A stretch of 64,000 bases of DNA from Ypsolopha sequella (taxonomy: Eukaryota > Arthropoda > Insecta > Lepidoptera > Ypsolophidae): NCBI GenBank assembly GCA_934047225.1, contig OW203983.1, forward strand, positions 1,860,001 through 1,924,000. Direction: 5' to 3'. The notes under the pieces were generated by a model, which worked only from the letters and a program-made list of their open reading frames with translations, was not told the origin of the DNA and made no database searches. Position numbers and translations under genes: made by a program. Below are positions 40,401 through 52,080 of this stretch, piece by piece. How positions within the stretch are numbered: the stretch's first letter is position 1; each line of letters begins with the position of its first letter.

Positions 40401-42290
40401 AACTCAAACTCAAACTCAAACTCAAACTCAAACTCAAACTCAATTTATTGATAAATAAAAGTATTTACACGTCAATTAATTTACATTATTAGTAATCTTA
40501 TATTATGTGATGATTATATATGTGTTAAAGGTTAGGTTTACATTCAAAATATTTTACTTAACATTAAAACATTCAACTTATTACTAAAATATTTTTATTG
40601 AATAACATTCGTTAGGTATTTATAGTATTTTACATTATTTTCTTATTATCTAAGTATTTAATTTTTGGTTTATTTTGTATTTGTTGAAGTGTATTATTCC
40701 TTAATACCATAGAACGCTTTTTTAAGTAGCCATGCTCTTAGTTTAGTTAGGAATGTTGTGTTTTCTTCACAAGATTTGATTTCATTAGGAAGTGCATTGT
40801 ATATTTTAGATCCTGCTATATAGACGGACTTGGTGGATTTAGATAAATTATGTTTTGGTATATGGAGTTTATTTGAATGACGGGTTAGGTAGGATTGGAA
40901 AGTTGCCTTTGTTGGAAATGTATCTGGGTTTTCTCTGACAAACTTTGAAACGTTGTAGATGTATTGTGAAGTGATGGTTAAAATTTTCAGTGTTATAAAT
41001 AAAGGTTTAGCGTGTTCGTCCAGGGGTACATGAGAAAGTATTCTGATAGCCCTTTTTTGCAGTATGAAAGGACGTTCACACTCAGCAGCATCTCCCCAGA
41101 GCTCCAACCCGTAGCACAGCACGGAGTGGAAGAGTGAGAAGTAGCAAGAGCGTAATTCTTTAGTTGGGAGTATTGCGGACAGACGACGGAGCGCGAAACA
41201 AGCACCGCTTAGTCTTCCACAGAGTGCTGAGATGTGAGGTTCCCAAGTGAGAGCAGAGTCTACTATTATGCCTAGGAATTTTGTATGTTTTATCTGCTTC
41301 AGAATATCGCCATTTATATTAAGGGATAAAGGTCTAGGAGGAGGGCCACCTAGGTTGAAGTAAAGTAACTGAGTTTTTGATAGGTTTAACACCAAACCAT
41401 TCACCTTAAACCAGTTCTGTAGGTTAGATATATCTCCATAGATTTCAATTTCTAGGTTGGATGTGCAGTTACTTGTTAAAATATCACATGCGTCATCTGC
41501 AAAGATGTACATATCTCCATTTACTACGTTGGGTAGGTCATTTACTTGAACTAAGAACGATAAATTTGCGAGGGCTGATCCTTGAGGTACACCTATTTCA
41601 GATGTGTTTTGTCTTGACTTTATTTGTCCATTTTTTAGTGCTACTTGTTGCTGTCTTTCGTGAAGAAAGTCTTTTACCAGATTAAGGGCGGGGCCTCTTA
41701 TTCCTATATGTTCAAATTTACGAGCAAGAACTTGATGGTCACAAAGGTCAAATGCACGGGTCATGTCACATATGAGAATCGCTACATGTTTGTGATTTTC
41801 TTTCGCTTGTAAAATTTTCCAAACTACCTCTCTGATGACCGAGACGCAAGATCTACCTTTTCTGTACGCGTATTGTTTTTCGCTAAGTTTGTTATTACTT
41901 TCAAGGTAGTTATATAATCTTTCGGTTATGCCCACTTCGAAGACTTTTGCAACAGTAGGTATGACCGCGATCGGTCTATAGAACTTTAAGTCGTTTTTAG
42001 GACCTTTTCCCTTATGTAAAGGGACTACTTTTGCACATTTTAGTATTTTAGGATATTGACCTTGTCTAATGAGATGATTAAATATCTCGGTTAGAAAAGT
42101 AAGTAGAAATGGAAGAGCAACTTTTAATATTTTTGTGGATGTATCAAAAATATCACAGGTATTTTTACATGCTATATACTTAGTTACAATAAGGTGAACT
42201 TCCTTTTCAGTAAATAACGGTAATCGGACAGATGAGTCACTCGGCATTTGTCCGCGGCACATTAGTTGATAGGCATAGAGTACAATGGCT
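40401..42290 (-). mobile_element. LINE D (jockey-type), 5'-truncated, (TCAAAC)n tail
   Basis: On the minus strand the RT frame is followed by an AT-rich 3' UTR and a tail of seven AACTCA/CAAACT hexamers at 40401-40442, ending ...GAGTTACTCATC outside. No endonuclease or ORF1 remains. 5' border near 42290 is not marked by a clear duplication. Confidence 0.8.
40694..42262 (-). CDS. Jockey-type reverse transcriptase, 522 codons, 5'-truncated
   Basis: Uninterrupted. Motifs in order: CAKVVPLHKGKG and FYRPIAVIPTVAKVFE (76-109), KQYAYRKGRSCVSVI (129-143), motif A ICDMTRAFDLCDH (164-176), GVPQGSALANLSFLVQVNDL (224-243), catalytic FADD (254-257), FLGIIVDSALTWEPHI, then SLFHSVLCYGLELWG and LQKRAIRI. 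The family is related to, but clearly different from, LINE B at 19819-21720 (RSCVSV versus MSTTDA, ALANLSF versus ILGPLLF). All palm residues appear intact; mobility is unlikely because the endonuclease is absent. Start is simply the first ATG after truncation. Confidence 0.9.
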   Translation of the reverse strand: MCRGQMPSDSSVRLPLFTEKEVHLIVTKYIACKNTCDIFDTSTKILKVALPFLLTFLTEIFNHLIRQGQYPKILKCAKVVPLHKGKGPKNDLKFYRPIAVIPTVAKVFEVGITERLYNYLESNNKLSEKQYAYRKGRSCVSVIREVVWKILQAKENHKHVAILICDMTRAFDLCDHQVLARKFEHIGIRGPALNLVKDFLHERQQQVALKNGQIKSRQNTSEIGVPQGSALANLSFLVQVNDLPNVVNGDMYIFADDACDILTSNCTSNLEIEIYGDISNLQNWFKVNGLVLNLSKTQLLYFNLGGPPPRPLSLNINGDILKQIKHTKFLGIIVDSALTWEPHISALCGRLSGACFALRRLSAILPTKELRSCYFSLFHSVLCYGLELWGDAAECERPFILQKRAIRILSHVPLDEHAKPLFITLKILTITSQYIYNVSKFVRENPDTFPTKATFQSYLTRHSNKLHIPKHNLSKSTKSVYIAGSKIYNALPNEIKSCEENTTFLTKLRAWLLKKAFYGIKE

Positions 42291-42867
42291 AATGCCCAGT
42301 TCTTATTTTTGCCAGGTTTCTATTTGTATTCCTTATTCTGAGGTAACTACTGTAGTTGATTTAGAAACTTAAAATTACGTATACAGGTAGGTTTTATAGT
42401 ACACACATAGGAAAAAATATAAATATTTAATTTTTTAGAAAGTTATGAAGTACCAACTTAATTACACCTTTATATACAAAGAGATTAATATACCAATAGT
42501 GTTAAGTTAAGTTGGTGCTCTATACAGCCCATAGCGATTTACGTTCTACAAACGAAATGACAGCATTTTACAAATATTTATGAACTACCACGGATCCTAG
42601 ATTCAATAAAAATTTTTACATGAGAAAAAAATCGAATAACAAAATTGAACATTGTGGAGCATAAAACATAGATTTCCATGTGCTTGTATTTCTTAAGCGT
42701 GTTGATTATCCGAAATTTAAAGTTAAATAGGACTTGTAGGTTGTGCAACAGATGAAGTTACTGAAAGTTTTATTTGATTTAATGCATTAACGTACAAATG
42801 AGAAGCTAAATCGTTTTGTATGGCCGCGGAGTCTAGCGCTCTTCCCTTAATAGAGCGTATCATTTTA
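42291..42867. other. No recognised feature
   Basis: AT-rich; no open frame of interest. Confidence 0.35.
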
Positions 42868-43805
42868 TCATGGTAGCACCAGAGGATGTAGAGAAAACTG
42901 CCTTTCTGACTGACTCTACGAGTTTACACGTGTGACGTTTGGACTTCTAAATGCCGCGCCGCTCAAATTTTTCAGAGATTCATGAATAACACTGTTTTAC
43001 AAGGTACTGAGGTCATGCAAAATTCAAAAGGAGTAAACCATGTTTATTCGGATATATTGACGACATTACATTAGCATCGGAAACAGTAGAGCAGCTCTCA
43101 CAGCATCTCAGAAAACTTTTTGAACGTTTTAACGAGATAGAAATAACAATTAACCTCAGTAAATGTGTATTTGGCCAAACTGAAATTGAATTTTTTGGTT
43201 TTATGAAGTATTCACAGAAAGGATACGACCATTAGAGAACAAGGTCAAGGCTATCACTGAGTACCCAAAACCGGAAACAGTTGAGCAGCTGAGACGATTT
43301 TTAGCATCATAGCGCATCTACCGAATGCAGTCGTACGAAAAAAAGGATAAAACAAGAATCCAGTGGAATGAAAAGGCAGAGCTAGCATTCGAGCAGTGTA
43401 TGGTAAGTCTTAAAAACGCCGTTACATTGTCTCATCCATTAGCCGACGCACAGATATCTCAAATGACAGATTGTAGTTCAAATTGTGTAGGTGCAGTACT
43501 TCAACAAAGGGTTGATAACGACTGGAAACCGCTAGGATATTTTTCAAAGAAATTATCAGCAGCCCAGAAGAAATATAGTACATACATACGACAGAAAGCT
43601 ACTAGTAATATACATGGCCGTAGTTTATTTCAGAAATATGTTAGAAGGTAGGGAATTTACGATATTTACAGATCATAAACCACTAACATAATGCTTTCAA
43701 TATAAATTATTATAAGTATATAAGCGAATTTACTAGTGACGTACAACATGTGCAAGGTAACTTGAATCCAATAGCTGATGCTTTGTCAAGAATTAATTCC
43801 ATTTA
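42868..43805 (+). pseudogene. Ty3/gypsy pol remnant 1 (RT and RNase H)
   Basis: EDVEKTAFLTDSTSL at 42877, GYIDDITLASETVEQL with the catalytic YIDD near 43053, LFERFNEIEITINLSKCVFG, TEYPKPETVEQLRRFL, then the RNase H region 43325-43640 (RIQWNEKAELAFEQCMVSLK, TDCSSNCVGAVLQQRVDNDW, LGYFSKKLSAAQKKYST) and REFTIFTDHKPLT, VQHVQGNLNPIADALSRI near 43790. These are gypsy pol motifs in order. Stops at 43234 (GACCATTAG), 43310 (CATCATAG) and several frameshifts kill it. Protease and integrase are not visible. A near-identical copy with the same lesions lies at 53236-56530. Confidence 0.85.
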
Positions 43806-44912
43806 TTAATGGTCACTGGTCACTTCCTTGCAAGATAGACATCAAGAGCTTCTACACGGCAAGACCAGGAAAGCATTACAGTTAATATTCTCTCCTTCGG
43901 ATAACTGGTGGCTTCCTTGCAAGATAGACACACTGAGCCTGGTTCGTTTCACTCGTAAGGGAGACGACAAAACATTACAAAAGCAACCGCAAGTACAACA
44001 TTTTAAAGAAAGTGTAGCGTGTGATAGAATTCCCTAATAATATACTATAAATAATACCCAATATATCCCAATATTTTGTATAACAATATTTTAATATCTG
44101 AATATTTTAATGGATTAATAGTTCGTATCGTAACTTATCAAATTATGAATGTTTAAATATTCACGTTATTTGATCATATCATTTAATGTAATCCTAGTTT
44201 AGAATACAAGCGGTCAAGATCATTGCAGAATAAAATATTTAAAAAAAAACATTACTAAAATGGTCGACATGTATGGGATCGTTCTGCTTCATGCTTCAAG
44301 TTTCCGTAAACATAAAACTACTACGAAAAACAAACACATGTATCTAAATAGTTATCGACATATTGATTGAATTTATACTATCGATACTACCGAAATCTTA
44401 AATCAAACTATTGATCTTAAAGCTAAGCCCGAGCTTATTGTCGTAATCAAACGACAAATAAATCGGGCTTCCAAAAATCAGCTGTTCATATCAATTATTC
44501 CCATAGACTTGTCCGTAGTGTCTACTGCTCAGACATTAAGTATTGTGTAGTAAAAATTTCGATATCGCGATGTAGAATACCCGTATCGCCATCTGGCGGT
44601 GAGTTTTCTTCAATCAAGTCAATATGATAAAACTACCCAAAACTACCGAATGAAATAATGAAAATTCCGAAAACTACTGTCAGCTATTTTTATCGTAGAT
44701 CTCCGAATGATTTTGTTTGTATGTCATGAATTCTGTTAAGACTGGAAACCTCGCCGCGCTCCGCTTCACTTCGTTCGGCTCCTTATTTTATTTTACATGT
44801 AAACCTAACACGCTCCTCCTTGCTTCGCTCGTCGTCGCACCTATTTTTGACCAAAGATTTCAAAAGTTTAGATGTGCCCTGGCACCTAAAATCTATTGCA
44901 TTGCATTGTCGT
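43806..44912. repeat. About 1-kb repeat B, copy 1 (possible LTR side of the gypsy remnant)
   Basis: 43889-44912 matches 52081-53096 almost base for base (CTCCTTCGGATAACTGGTGG, TGTAGCGTGTGATAGAATTC, TCGATATCGCGATGTAGAAT, CGCCATCTGGCGGTGAGTTT). Its start also follows the second gypsy copy at 56590-56767. That placement at both sides of pol would suit an LTR, but TG...CA borders were not proven. The last 70 bp (44846-44912) are the end of MITE family 3. The frame upstream of 44990 across this repeat is not part of the LINE protein. Confidence 0.65.
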
Positions 44913-44989
44913 CGTCGTCGGTGCTCTTGGCGGACGGACGTGTAAATTGTTATTTATTTATCCACACGCGCGCAAGCACTTTTTCGATA

Positions 44990-45930
44990 ATGGTGCAGTG
45001 TAAAAAGTATAGGCTTTTTGTTTCGGTTAACAAACCAGATGTTGTGCAGTGCAAGGGAGCCTGTGGGGGCTACTTTCACAAGGCATGTATTAAAGAAGAC
45101 CTGAAACGCTTTGAGAAAAACGGGCCATGTCTAAAATGCGTTTACAAAACGCCACAGAAACCACCGACTCTGACAACAAGCGACGTTTCGATGTATGTGG
45201 AATGTTTGCTGAAGGAGTTAAACAAAAAGCTTGAAATAATGTTTAACATTGAAAAAAACATGACGGAACCTACTGAAAGTGTGGATTTCTATGCAGAAAA
45301 ATATCAGGAAATGCTAAAATTCCAACAGGAGTCTCAGGATAGAATGAAAAAGCTGGAAAACAAGGTCAGTGATTTATCTAACCAAAATATTTTTATAAGT
45401 AAATACAATGAGTCCCTGGAAGAAAGAATTTGTACGTTGGAAGAAAGAGAGTTTGAAAAGAACATTGAGATTGGAAACATGGAAGAGAGGAAGGATGAAA
45501 ACTTAAATGATGTGTTAAAACAGGTCATAAAAGGGCTCGAAATTGGAGAAGAAACCGTTAACGATATAGAATCTGCTTGGAGGGTAGGCGCTCCAAACCG
45601 CTCGAAAAAGAATGCGGGTAATAGCGAGAGCCAACAGCCCGCTCGACCGCGGCCGATTGTTGTAGCTATGCGCTCGCGCGCGGCCAGGGAACAATGGTTG
45701 AAAGCGCGCAAGACCAACAAAACCCAGATATATATAAATGAAAAAACGTGTCCAAGAGAACTAGGGACCTTTTTTGGCAGGTTAAAAACTCGCTTAAAAG
45801 CTACTTTCGATACATATGGATACAAAATTCGAAGATCCTGATTAAAAAGAGTGAAGATGAGCCGAAAATAATTCATATAAAGACGGAGAAAGAAATAAAA
45901 AACTTTCTTCCGATCGAGGAAAATAAATAG
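44990..45930 (+). pseudogene. LINE E ORF1: PHD-like finger, coiled coil and FP25-like C-terminus, frameshifted
   Basis: ATG at 44990 (MVQCKKYRLFVSV), chosen because upstream sequence belongs to repeat B and a CpG-rich 5' UTR. Residues 4-50 form a Cys/His finger (C..., CKGACGGYFHKAC, CLKC), PHD-like. About 95-200 is heptad-rich (MEERKDENLND, SLEERICTLEEREFE), a probable coiled coil. Then RPIVVAMRSRAAREQWLKAR and QIYINE. At about 45745 the likely true reading moves one frame: VSKRTRDLFWQVKNSLKS, YIWIQNSKILIKKSEDEP, EIKNFLPIEENK, ending at 45930; this resembles the baculovirus FP25K C-terminal fold found in many insect LINE ORF1 proteins. The unshifted frame ends early at 45841. It would bind LINE RNA in the RNP. 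Confidence 0.75.
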
Positions 45931-46010
45931 TTTAATAGATACGTAAAAACATTATCATTACAGAGCTTGATACAATAATATCACTTTCAGATACTGGTGA
46001 CATAAAATAA

Positions 46011-48932
46011 ACCCGGTATATAAATACAGATACATGGATAAATAATATAAAAGAACACAGCGATGAAACGCAAATATTGCACTTTAATATAAGATCAATC
46101 AAAAAAGGGTTTGACCAATTTATTCTAACGATTAAAGAAGTTTTGGACAATTTATCTATTATCATATTAACGGATGTTAATATCAAGGAACACAGCGTAT
46201 CACTTTTCCAGATACCCGGTTTTACCGTCTTCTCTAATACGCGACATAATAAGAAGGGTGGGGGCATTCTCATTTATGTAAAAGACCAGCTTTCATTCGA
46301 ATGTCAAAACAAAAATGGTTGCAGTTTTGAGATGATACAAGGCAGATTTCAAATAAACAACAAATTGATACATATTTTAGCTATGTACAGACCACCGAAG
46401 GCCAATAAACTTAGGTTTATACAGGAACTGAACGATATTTTACGGGATATACCTGAACAAGAGGATATTTTGTACTTGGGAGATATTAACATAGACATAA
46501 AAAATAGGGGATTAAACACAGTTGTAACCAAGTATGAAGATATTTTATGTCGGTATGGATTACAGTGCGGTTTACGAGACTACACCCGCGAAGAAATCAT
46601 AAACGAAAAAATTACGCAAACCTGTATCGACCATATCTATGTGCGCGTGCGGTGTTATAGTGTGCGTTCGCATCAACTGACGTGTAAGATATCTGACCAT
46701 TACATAACAGGTGTGATGTTGAGCGGGACTGCAGTGCAGGATGGCGGTGAAACTATAAGGAAAGTACTCAATAATAAACTTGTTGTGAGTAAACTACTTG
46801 ATTGTGATTGGAATGCTCTTTTGAGTATAGAATGTCCTTTGAAATTGTACGAATCTATCTGTGATATTTTTGGAAATATTTATGATGAGAGCTATAGGGA
46901 GGTACCTATAAATAAAAATAATAAAATAAATAACGAATGGATGTCTACACAACTTTATTACATGCTTTGTAAGAAAGATGACTTATTTCGAAGATGGAAA
47001 CAAGACCCAAAAAATATGACTTATAGATTAGAATACACTAAATGGAGAAACAAAACATCAAAAATCATAAATACTTCAAAGAATAACTACAGAAAACAAG
47101 TAATTAAGGATTGTAAGACAGACATTAAAAAAATATGGGAAAATTTGAATACTTGGCTAGGCAAAACAAAAAGTGGTTTAGATAGTGTAATTAGTAAATA
47201 TCTAGGAAACAAGGAATACAATACAAAAGTATTATGTAATAAATTTGCAGAAACGTTTACAAATTAAATTAATAACATCAAACATACTTGGGATAAAACG
47301 TTTTTAGATAGATCGTCGTATGTTAAGGAAATACCTCTTTCCTTTAACTTTCGGAAGGTGAACGCAACCAAAATAGAAAAAATTATTGTTAGTATGGATG
47401 AAAAAAAATCAGCAGGTTCCGACCGGATTAGAATAAAAGACATAAAAGCAATAAAAAAAGTAATTAGCCCTTTGCTTGCGAAGTTTGTAAATTTGTGCAT
47501 TCAGGGAGGCCATTATCCTGAAGAACTTAAACTATCTATTATAAGACCAATATATAAGCAGGCTAGTCATTTTGAATATACAAATTATAGACCAATCGCA
47601 ATACTGTCAACAATAAACAAAATTGTAGAAAAGGTTATAGTCGGACAAATTTCAGAATTTTTAGACAAACATAAAATAATTAATAGTTCACAACATGGTT
47701 TTCAGAAAAATAAGGGCACAAATTCTGTTTTGTTTGAGTTCACTGATGATGTTTACTCTTGTTTAAATAAGAAACAACACGTGATCGCATTATTTATCGA
47801 TTTCAAGAAGGCATTTGACACGCTGGACTACAGCACATTATTACAAGCAATGGATGAATGTGGAGTAAGAGGTCCTGTTAAAGTGTGGTTCAAAAAGTAC
47901 TTGGAACAACGTAGATTAAAAGTAAAGGTTAATGAAACAACGAGTGACGAGTATGAAATAAAGCATGGTGTGCCAACTGGCTCTGTATACGGTCCCGTTG
48001 GATACATAATGCACGTAAATAGTGTCAGCAATGTTGTTAAAAATTGTAAAACTTATATGTATGCGGACGATACGTGTATTATGTATTCAGATACAGATGT
48101 GAATAATATAGAAAAATGTATTCAAGAGGATTTTAATAATATACTCAAGTGGTCTCATGATAATGGCATTATTTTGAATACAGAAAAGACAAAATGTATG
48201 CATATTAGATCTCAAAGAAGCCGAGACAAGGGTTTATCATTTAATATCATCGAGCACTCATACGAATGCTTCCATCAAAATAATGTTAATTGTCAGTGTA
48301 AATGTTAACAGAAAGTAGATAAAATTAAATATTTGGGCCTTACAATAGATAAAGATATGAATTGGAAAATACATATAAAAGAAATATGTGCAAAACTCAG
48401 AATATTGTTGGCTAAGTTTAGAAATCTTAAATTTTTTGTAAACAGGTCATTGTTATACTGTGTTTATCATGCACTTGTTGAATCAGTGATCAACTACGGA
48501 TTGGCTAGCTATGGTCGAACATTTCCCACTTATTTAAGTGAAATAAACAGGCTACAGATAAGGTTTCTTAAATGCATAATGAGTAGAAATATTAAAATAA
48601 AATGTAAAGGTGAATATGAAAATCTCTTCAAAATCTGTAGGATAATGCCAATAGATACTAGAGTAACATATGAAATAGCAATAGAAACGTTTGGAAAACC
48701 AAATTATTTAAAAATAGTGAACCATGGCTATCCTACCCGTAGTGCCAAAAGAAATGAGACCAGATACCTAATACCTAAACATTGTAACTACTACGGATCC
48801 CGTATGGGCATTATTATGCTACCTAAAATTTATAAAAGCTTCCCAACAGACTTCTGTGTTAATAATGTAACGAAATCTAGTTTTAAAAATAAACTCAAGC
48901 GTTTACTTTTATTTAAGGCTCCAGTCCCCTAA
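46011..48932 (+). pseudogene. LINE E ORF2: APE endonuclease plus reverse transcriptase, three in-frame stops
   Basis: One frame throughout. Endonuclease: LHFNIRS (46077), ILTDVNIKEHS (the usual Glu is Asp), YRPPKANKL, YLGDINIDIKN, CIDHIYVRV, KISDHYITGV. RT: KKSAGSDRIRIKDIK (47406), NYRPIAILSTINKIVEKV, HGFQKNKGTNSVLF, motif A LFIDFKKAFDTLDY, HGVPTGSVYGPVGYIMHVN, catalytic YADDTC (48058-48075), GLTIDKDMNWKIHI and the thumb LRNLKFFVNRSLLYCVYHAL. In-frame TAA at 46008-46010, 47265-47267 and 48306-48308; there is no frameshift. The order ORF1-EN-RT places it in the jockey-superfamily of APE-type LINEs. The TNIM/HGVPTGS variant marks it as a different family from LINEs B and D. Confidence 0.8.
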
Positions 48933-48975
48933 AAATCAGTATTCTTGCAGAATTATCAGAAAAGAAAGATTTTAT

Positions 48976-49727
48976 TTTAGTTAGTAAGAAAGCAATGAAT
49001 AAGATATATTTTACGTTAATTTATAGTGTGGAATTTGAAGATTCCAAAACACATTTTTTCATTTACTTTAATGCTACTTTTAAAAGGTTTTTTAGGCTTT
49101 AAACATACCTTTATTTATGTTCTACGCGTTTAGAGTCTCATTCATGCACACGTCACGTAAAAATTATGACAAAAACAAGAAATTTATTCAGGTAACATTT
49201 ATTCCCATATCTTCAACAATAATCTTACCTGGTTACTTTTTTGGATAATACTTTAGTTTTCTTATTTCGAGTGCTTTAAGTAGTTGTGATTTTATGAATT
49301 CAACCACTGATAAAATATTTTTTTTCTACTAGAAGACTATCGTTTAGCGTAGTCAAATTTAAAACACGTAGAATAGAACTATTAATTAGTGAAATAACAA
49401 AAAACGGTATTTAAAAATTATTTTAAGAACATTTATCAAATCGAAACTTATCAAGAGTTTAAAACACAAAACGCGTCGAAATTTCCCTCAGTTTCGCTGG
49501 GACATCGCAGCGTTCAGACGTGTGTTGTGTAGCTCGACGTCATTTTACCTCCCGCTCGCACGGTTGCTCCCTTTCCCTCGCGTAGACTCTTATGGAGAGG
49601 CGAACTGTATCATGAAAGTTGCTCTACTTGAATATTGCACTTATCATTTAATAAGTAAACAACTATGGATAAAATATTTTTTGAATATTTTAAGAAATCC
49701 CTGTTTCGATAAAATAAAGTCTAATCT
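48976..49727. other. No gene; a GC-richer patch at 49470-49600
   Basis: 49470-49600 (AACGCGTCGAAATTTCCCTC, TGTGTAGCTCGACGTCATTT, CTCGCACGGTTGCTCC) stands out from AT-rich flanks and could be a repeat fragment or a small exon; its open frame is not convincing. Confidence 0.35.
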
Positions 49728-50455
49728 ACGTCCGTCCGTATTTCACAGCATCATTACTTTAGCACCGTAAAGATAAAGACATGAAATTTGGCACAAAAAT
49801 AGCATTAATTCGCCTACATATTACATTATAAAAAAAAAATTTGAAATTTTTTTAAATATTTTCAAAACAAAAGTGAGAAAAATAAAAAATATCCTAAAAA
49901 TACAATATGGGTATCAAACTGTAGACACTAAAAAGGTGATTGTAAAAATATATACTTTTACTATATTTACTGGCACTGGTTTTGTGAAATCTTAAAAAAA
50001 AAACACAATAATGTGTATGTCCGAAACTAGTAGCCCGAAAAATATGAAAAAAAATGTCCATTATAGATCATAACTGACCAATAACCGGGAAAACTATAGT
50101 GATTTAAAAATATAAAAAAAAGTAAAATAAATTAAAAAAAAAATTATTAAAATACAATATGGGTATCACATTGTAGGTATTAAAAAGCTTATTGTAATAA
50201 TATATAGTTTGGCTATATTTAATTGCATCTATTTCGAGAAATCCTTGAAAATCTATAAAAAAAATGTATGTCCAAACTGGTGGACCGAAAAATATGAAAA
50301 AAATCATGGTAATATGCGTTTACGTAAGAATTACAGAAAAAATTAAGCGGTTGAGAATTTCACGAAAAAAAATGATAAAACTAAATTTATCATCCACAAT
50401 ACGGAACCCTAGGTTCTGACTAGAGTCTGACTCGCACTTAGCCGGTTTTTTTTTC
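49728..50455. repeat. GGGTTCCGTA-family block, third copy
   Basis: ACGTCCGTCCGTATTTCACA, AGATAAAGACATGAAATTTG, two AAAAAGSTGATTGTAAAAAT sub-units (49930, 50175) and the end CACAATACGGAACCCTAGGT ... GACTCGCACTTAGCCGG. Parallel to 26236-27543 and 34751-35476. Confidence 0.75.
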
Positions 50456-50545
50456 AATATGTTTGCGGTAGGCCGTTTTTTTGGGCGGTTTTAATTTAGT
50501 TTTCGGAGCTTTTATTACTACCCTTAATTTTTACCTTAAGTATCC

Positions 50546-50621
50546 ATTAGGGCATGCAATTATTCGCAGATTTTTACTATCCGGATATAGTAAAAATCTG
50601 CGAATAATTGCATGCCCTAAT
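50546..50621. repeat. Perfect 35-bp inverted repeat with a 6-nt loop
   Basis: ATTAGGGCATGCAATTATTC... (50546-50580) is the exact reverse complement of 50587-50621; loop CCGGAT. A diverged single arm occurs at 51531-51560 (GGTAAAAATCTGCAAATAAT). Tiny MITE or hairpin. Confidence 0.9.
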
Positions 50622-50933
50622 TCGCTTAGATTAAGTTATGTTAATGTGTGTTAATTCGAAAACCCGTAAAGCCGTATTTTAGAAGTTGTGGTCTAAAAAA
50701 CCCACGGGGATGGCGTGACACAAATTTTATACCAGCACCGCTGTCGCCACTTTTTGGAATAACTAAAGCCGAAGCTACATCCTTTTTATTACTTTACTTA
50801 CTTTTATTTAAAATATCTTAAAAAGCTATCGAAGTCACTAAAACCGACAGTCGAGATAACAACGTGCTAGACAATAATGCATCAAAACAAAAGAACATAC
50901 GCAGCTGCGGTTCTTATCATTAAAACATCATCT

Positions 50934-51072
50934 GTGTTACTACAAAACGGTGTTTAACTTTAGACAGTGTTTAAATCTGTTGTTGTCACCTTTTCTTTCA
51001 TATCGTAAAAAAGTGACAGCAACAAATTTAAACACTGTCTAAAGTTAAACACCGTTTTGTAGTATATAACAC
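50934..51072. mobile_element. MITE family 2, copy 2
   Basis: GTGTTACTACAAAACGGTGT ... ACCGTTTTGTAGTATATAACAC; interior nearly the same as 10230-10364 (TCTGTTGTTGTCACCTTTTC). The extra TATA near the right end is private to this copy. Confidence 0.88.
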
Positions 51073-51979
51073 CGCATATTTCTAAAACTAAATTTTTTAC
51101 CTTTTTTATTGCACCTTAGTCATAATCATGGACACACAAACTGACAGACACTTAATTACCGTAAGAGTTTCTATTTTTGATATTATATTACTTAAAGAAC
51201 TGATTGTAATATGTGTGTGAGTATTAGGAATACATAATTTTAAATGTTTTCATTGTTACGATTTGATTATTAATTTTCTACATTTCCAAATTTTATAAAG
51301 GTATTTTTTATGTCAGGCATTAGTAAAATGAAAATCTTGATGAATAAAGAAATTTTCGGGCACAACTACACGCTTTTTACACGCTGCAGGTTTCCTTAGA
51401 GCGATAGGGCTCATCACGTTGAGACGTAATAATCGTCAGAGAAACGCGGGTGTACTTATAGGTACACGTATTGGTGGACTTATGACTTGCATCTCACAGT
51501 TCACACTCGGAACACCTCTTGACACCCCTTCGGTAAAAATCTGCAAATAATTGCATGACCTATAAAATATATTGTGTCTAAATACTAATCACTCTTACTG
51601 CTACCAATAAGCCATCTATTCCAGGTAGATTTACTTTTGTTTATTTTGCTTTTGCAAATTCATTTTGTTTGTTCCGATAAACAAACCAAACTTTGTAAAT
51701 TACCGTTACTTGAATAATTAAAAATCTTCACATGTCAAATTTTAAGTAATCGTACACTCATTTAACGAAGTAGAGCAACATTCATGTGCGGTCTCTAACA
51801 TCTTAATGCAGCGGGGGGAGCGCCACTTCTAAAGCCTCAGGTAAGATGAAAGCGAAATGTTGCAAAGAGAGTTTTTCTTTTTCTCTTTGTTTACTTGTTT
51901 GCTACTTCTACAAAAAGTGTCTATGTATAGTGTGAATAGTATATAATTAAAATTAAGAGCTTGCCGACAAACCGCGATA
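51073..51979. other. No recognised gene
   Basis: 51390-51530 is GC-richer with no sustained frame. 51531-51560 is half of the hairpin repeat at 50546. 51780-51979 may be a LINE 3' UTR that leads into the tail at 51980-52045. Confidence 0.35.
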
Positions 51980-52046
51980 GTGGTTTGGCAAAATTGTAAT
52001 AGTTTTAAGTAATGTTTTTAGAAAAATAAACAATTCATTCATTCAT
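51980..52046 (+). repeat. LINE 3' tail with (CATT)n
   Basis: GACAAACCGCGATAGTGGTTTGG (hairpin) then AAAAATAAACAATTCATTCATTCATTG; a plus-strand LINE 3' end with a short tetranucleotide tail, no coding part. Confidence 0.5.
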
Positions 52047-52080
52047 TGAATGCGTCAAAGATTTTCAAAAGTAATTCTCG

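Larger units (their letters stand above)
44913..48975 (+). mobile_element. LINE E, almost full length
   Basis: The 5' limit is where repeat B copy 1 departs from copy 2 (...ATTGCATTG then GTCGTCGTCGTCGGTGCTC). It has a short 5' UTR, ORF1, ORF2 with endonuclease and RT, and ends shortly after the stop at 48932. Defects: one frameshift in ORF1 and three in-frame TAA codons in ORF2. About 4.06 kb; the most complete retrotransposon in the window. Confidence 0.8.

Noticed and set aside
44717..44989. N-terminal extension of the LINE E ORF1 frame
   Set aside because: This part is repeat B and MITE sequence, present at 52907-53096 without the LINE. The ATG at 44990 is preferred.
45334..45876. Open frame of 180 codons on the minus strand
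   Set aside because: It is the antisense shadow of LINE E ORF1; no independent signal.
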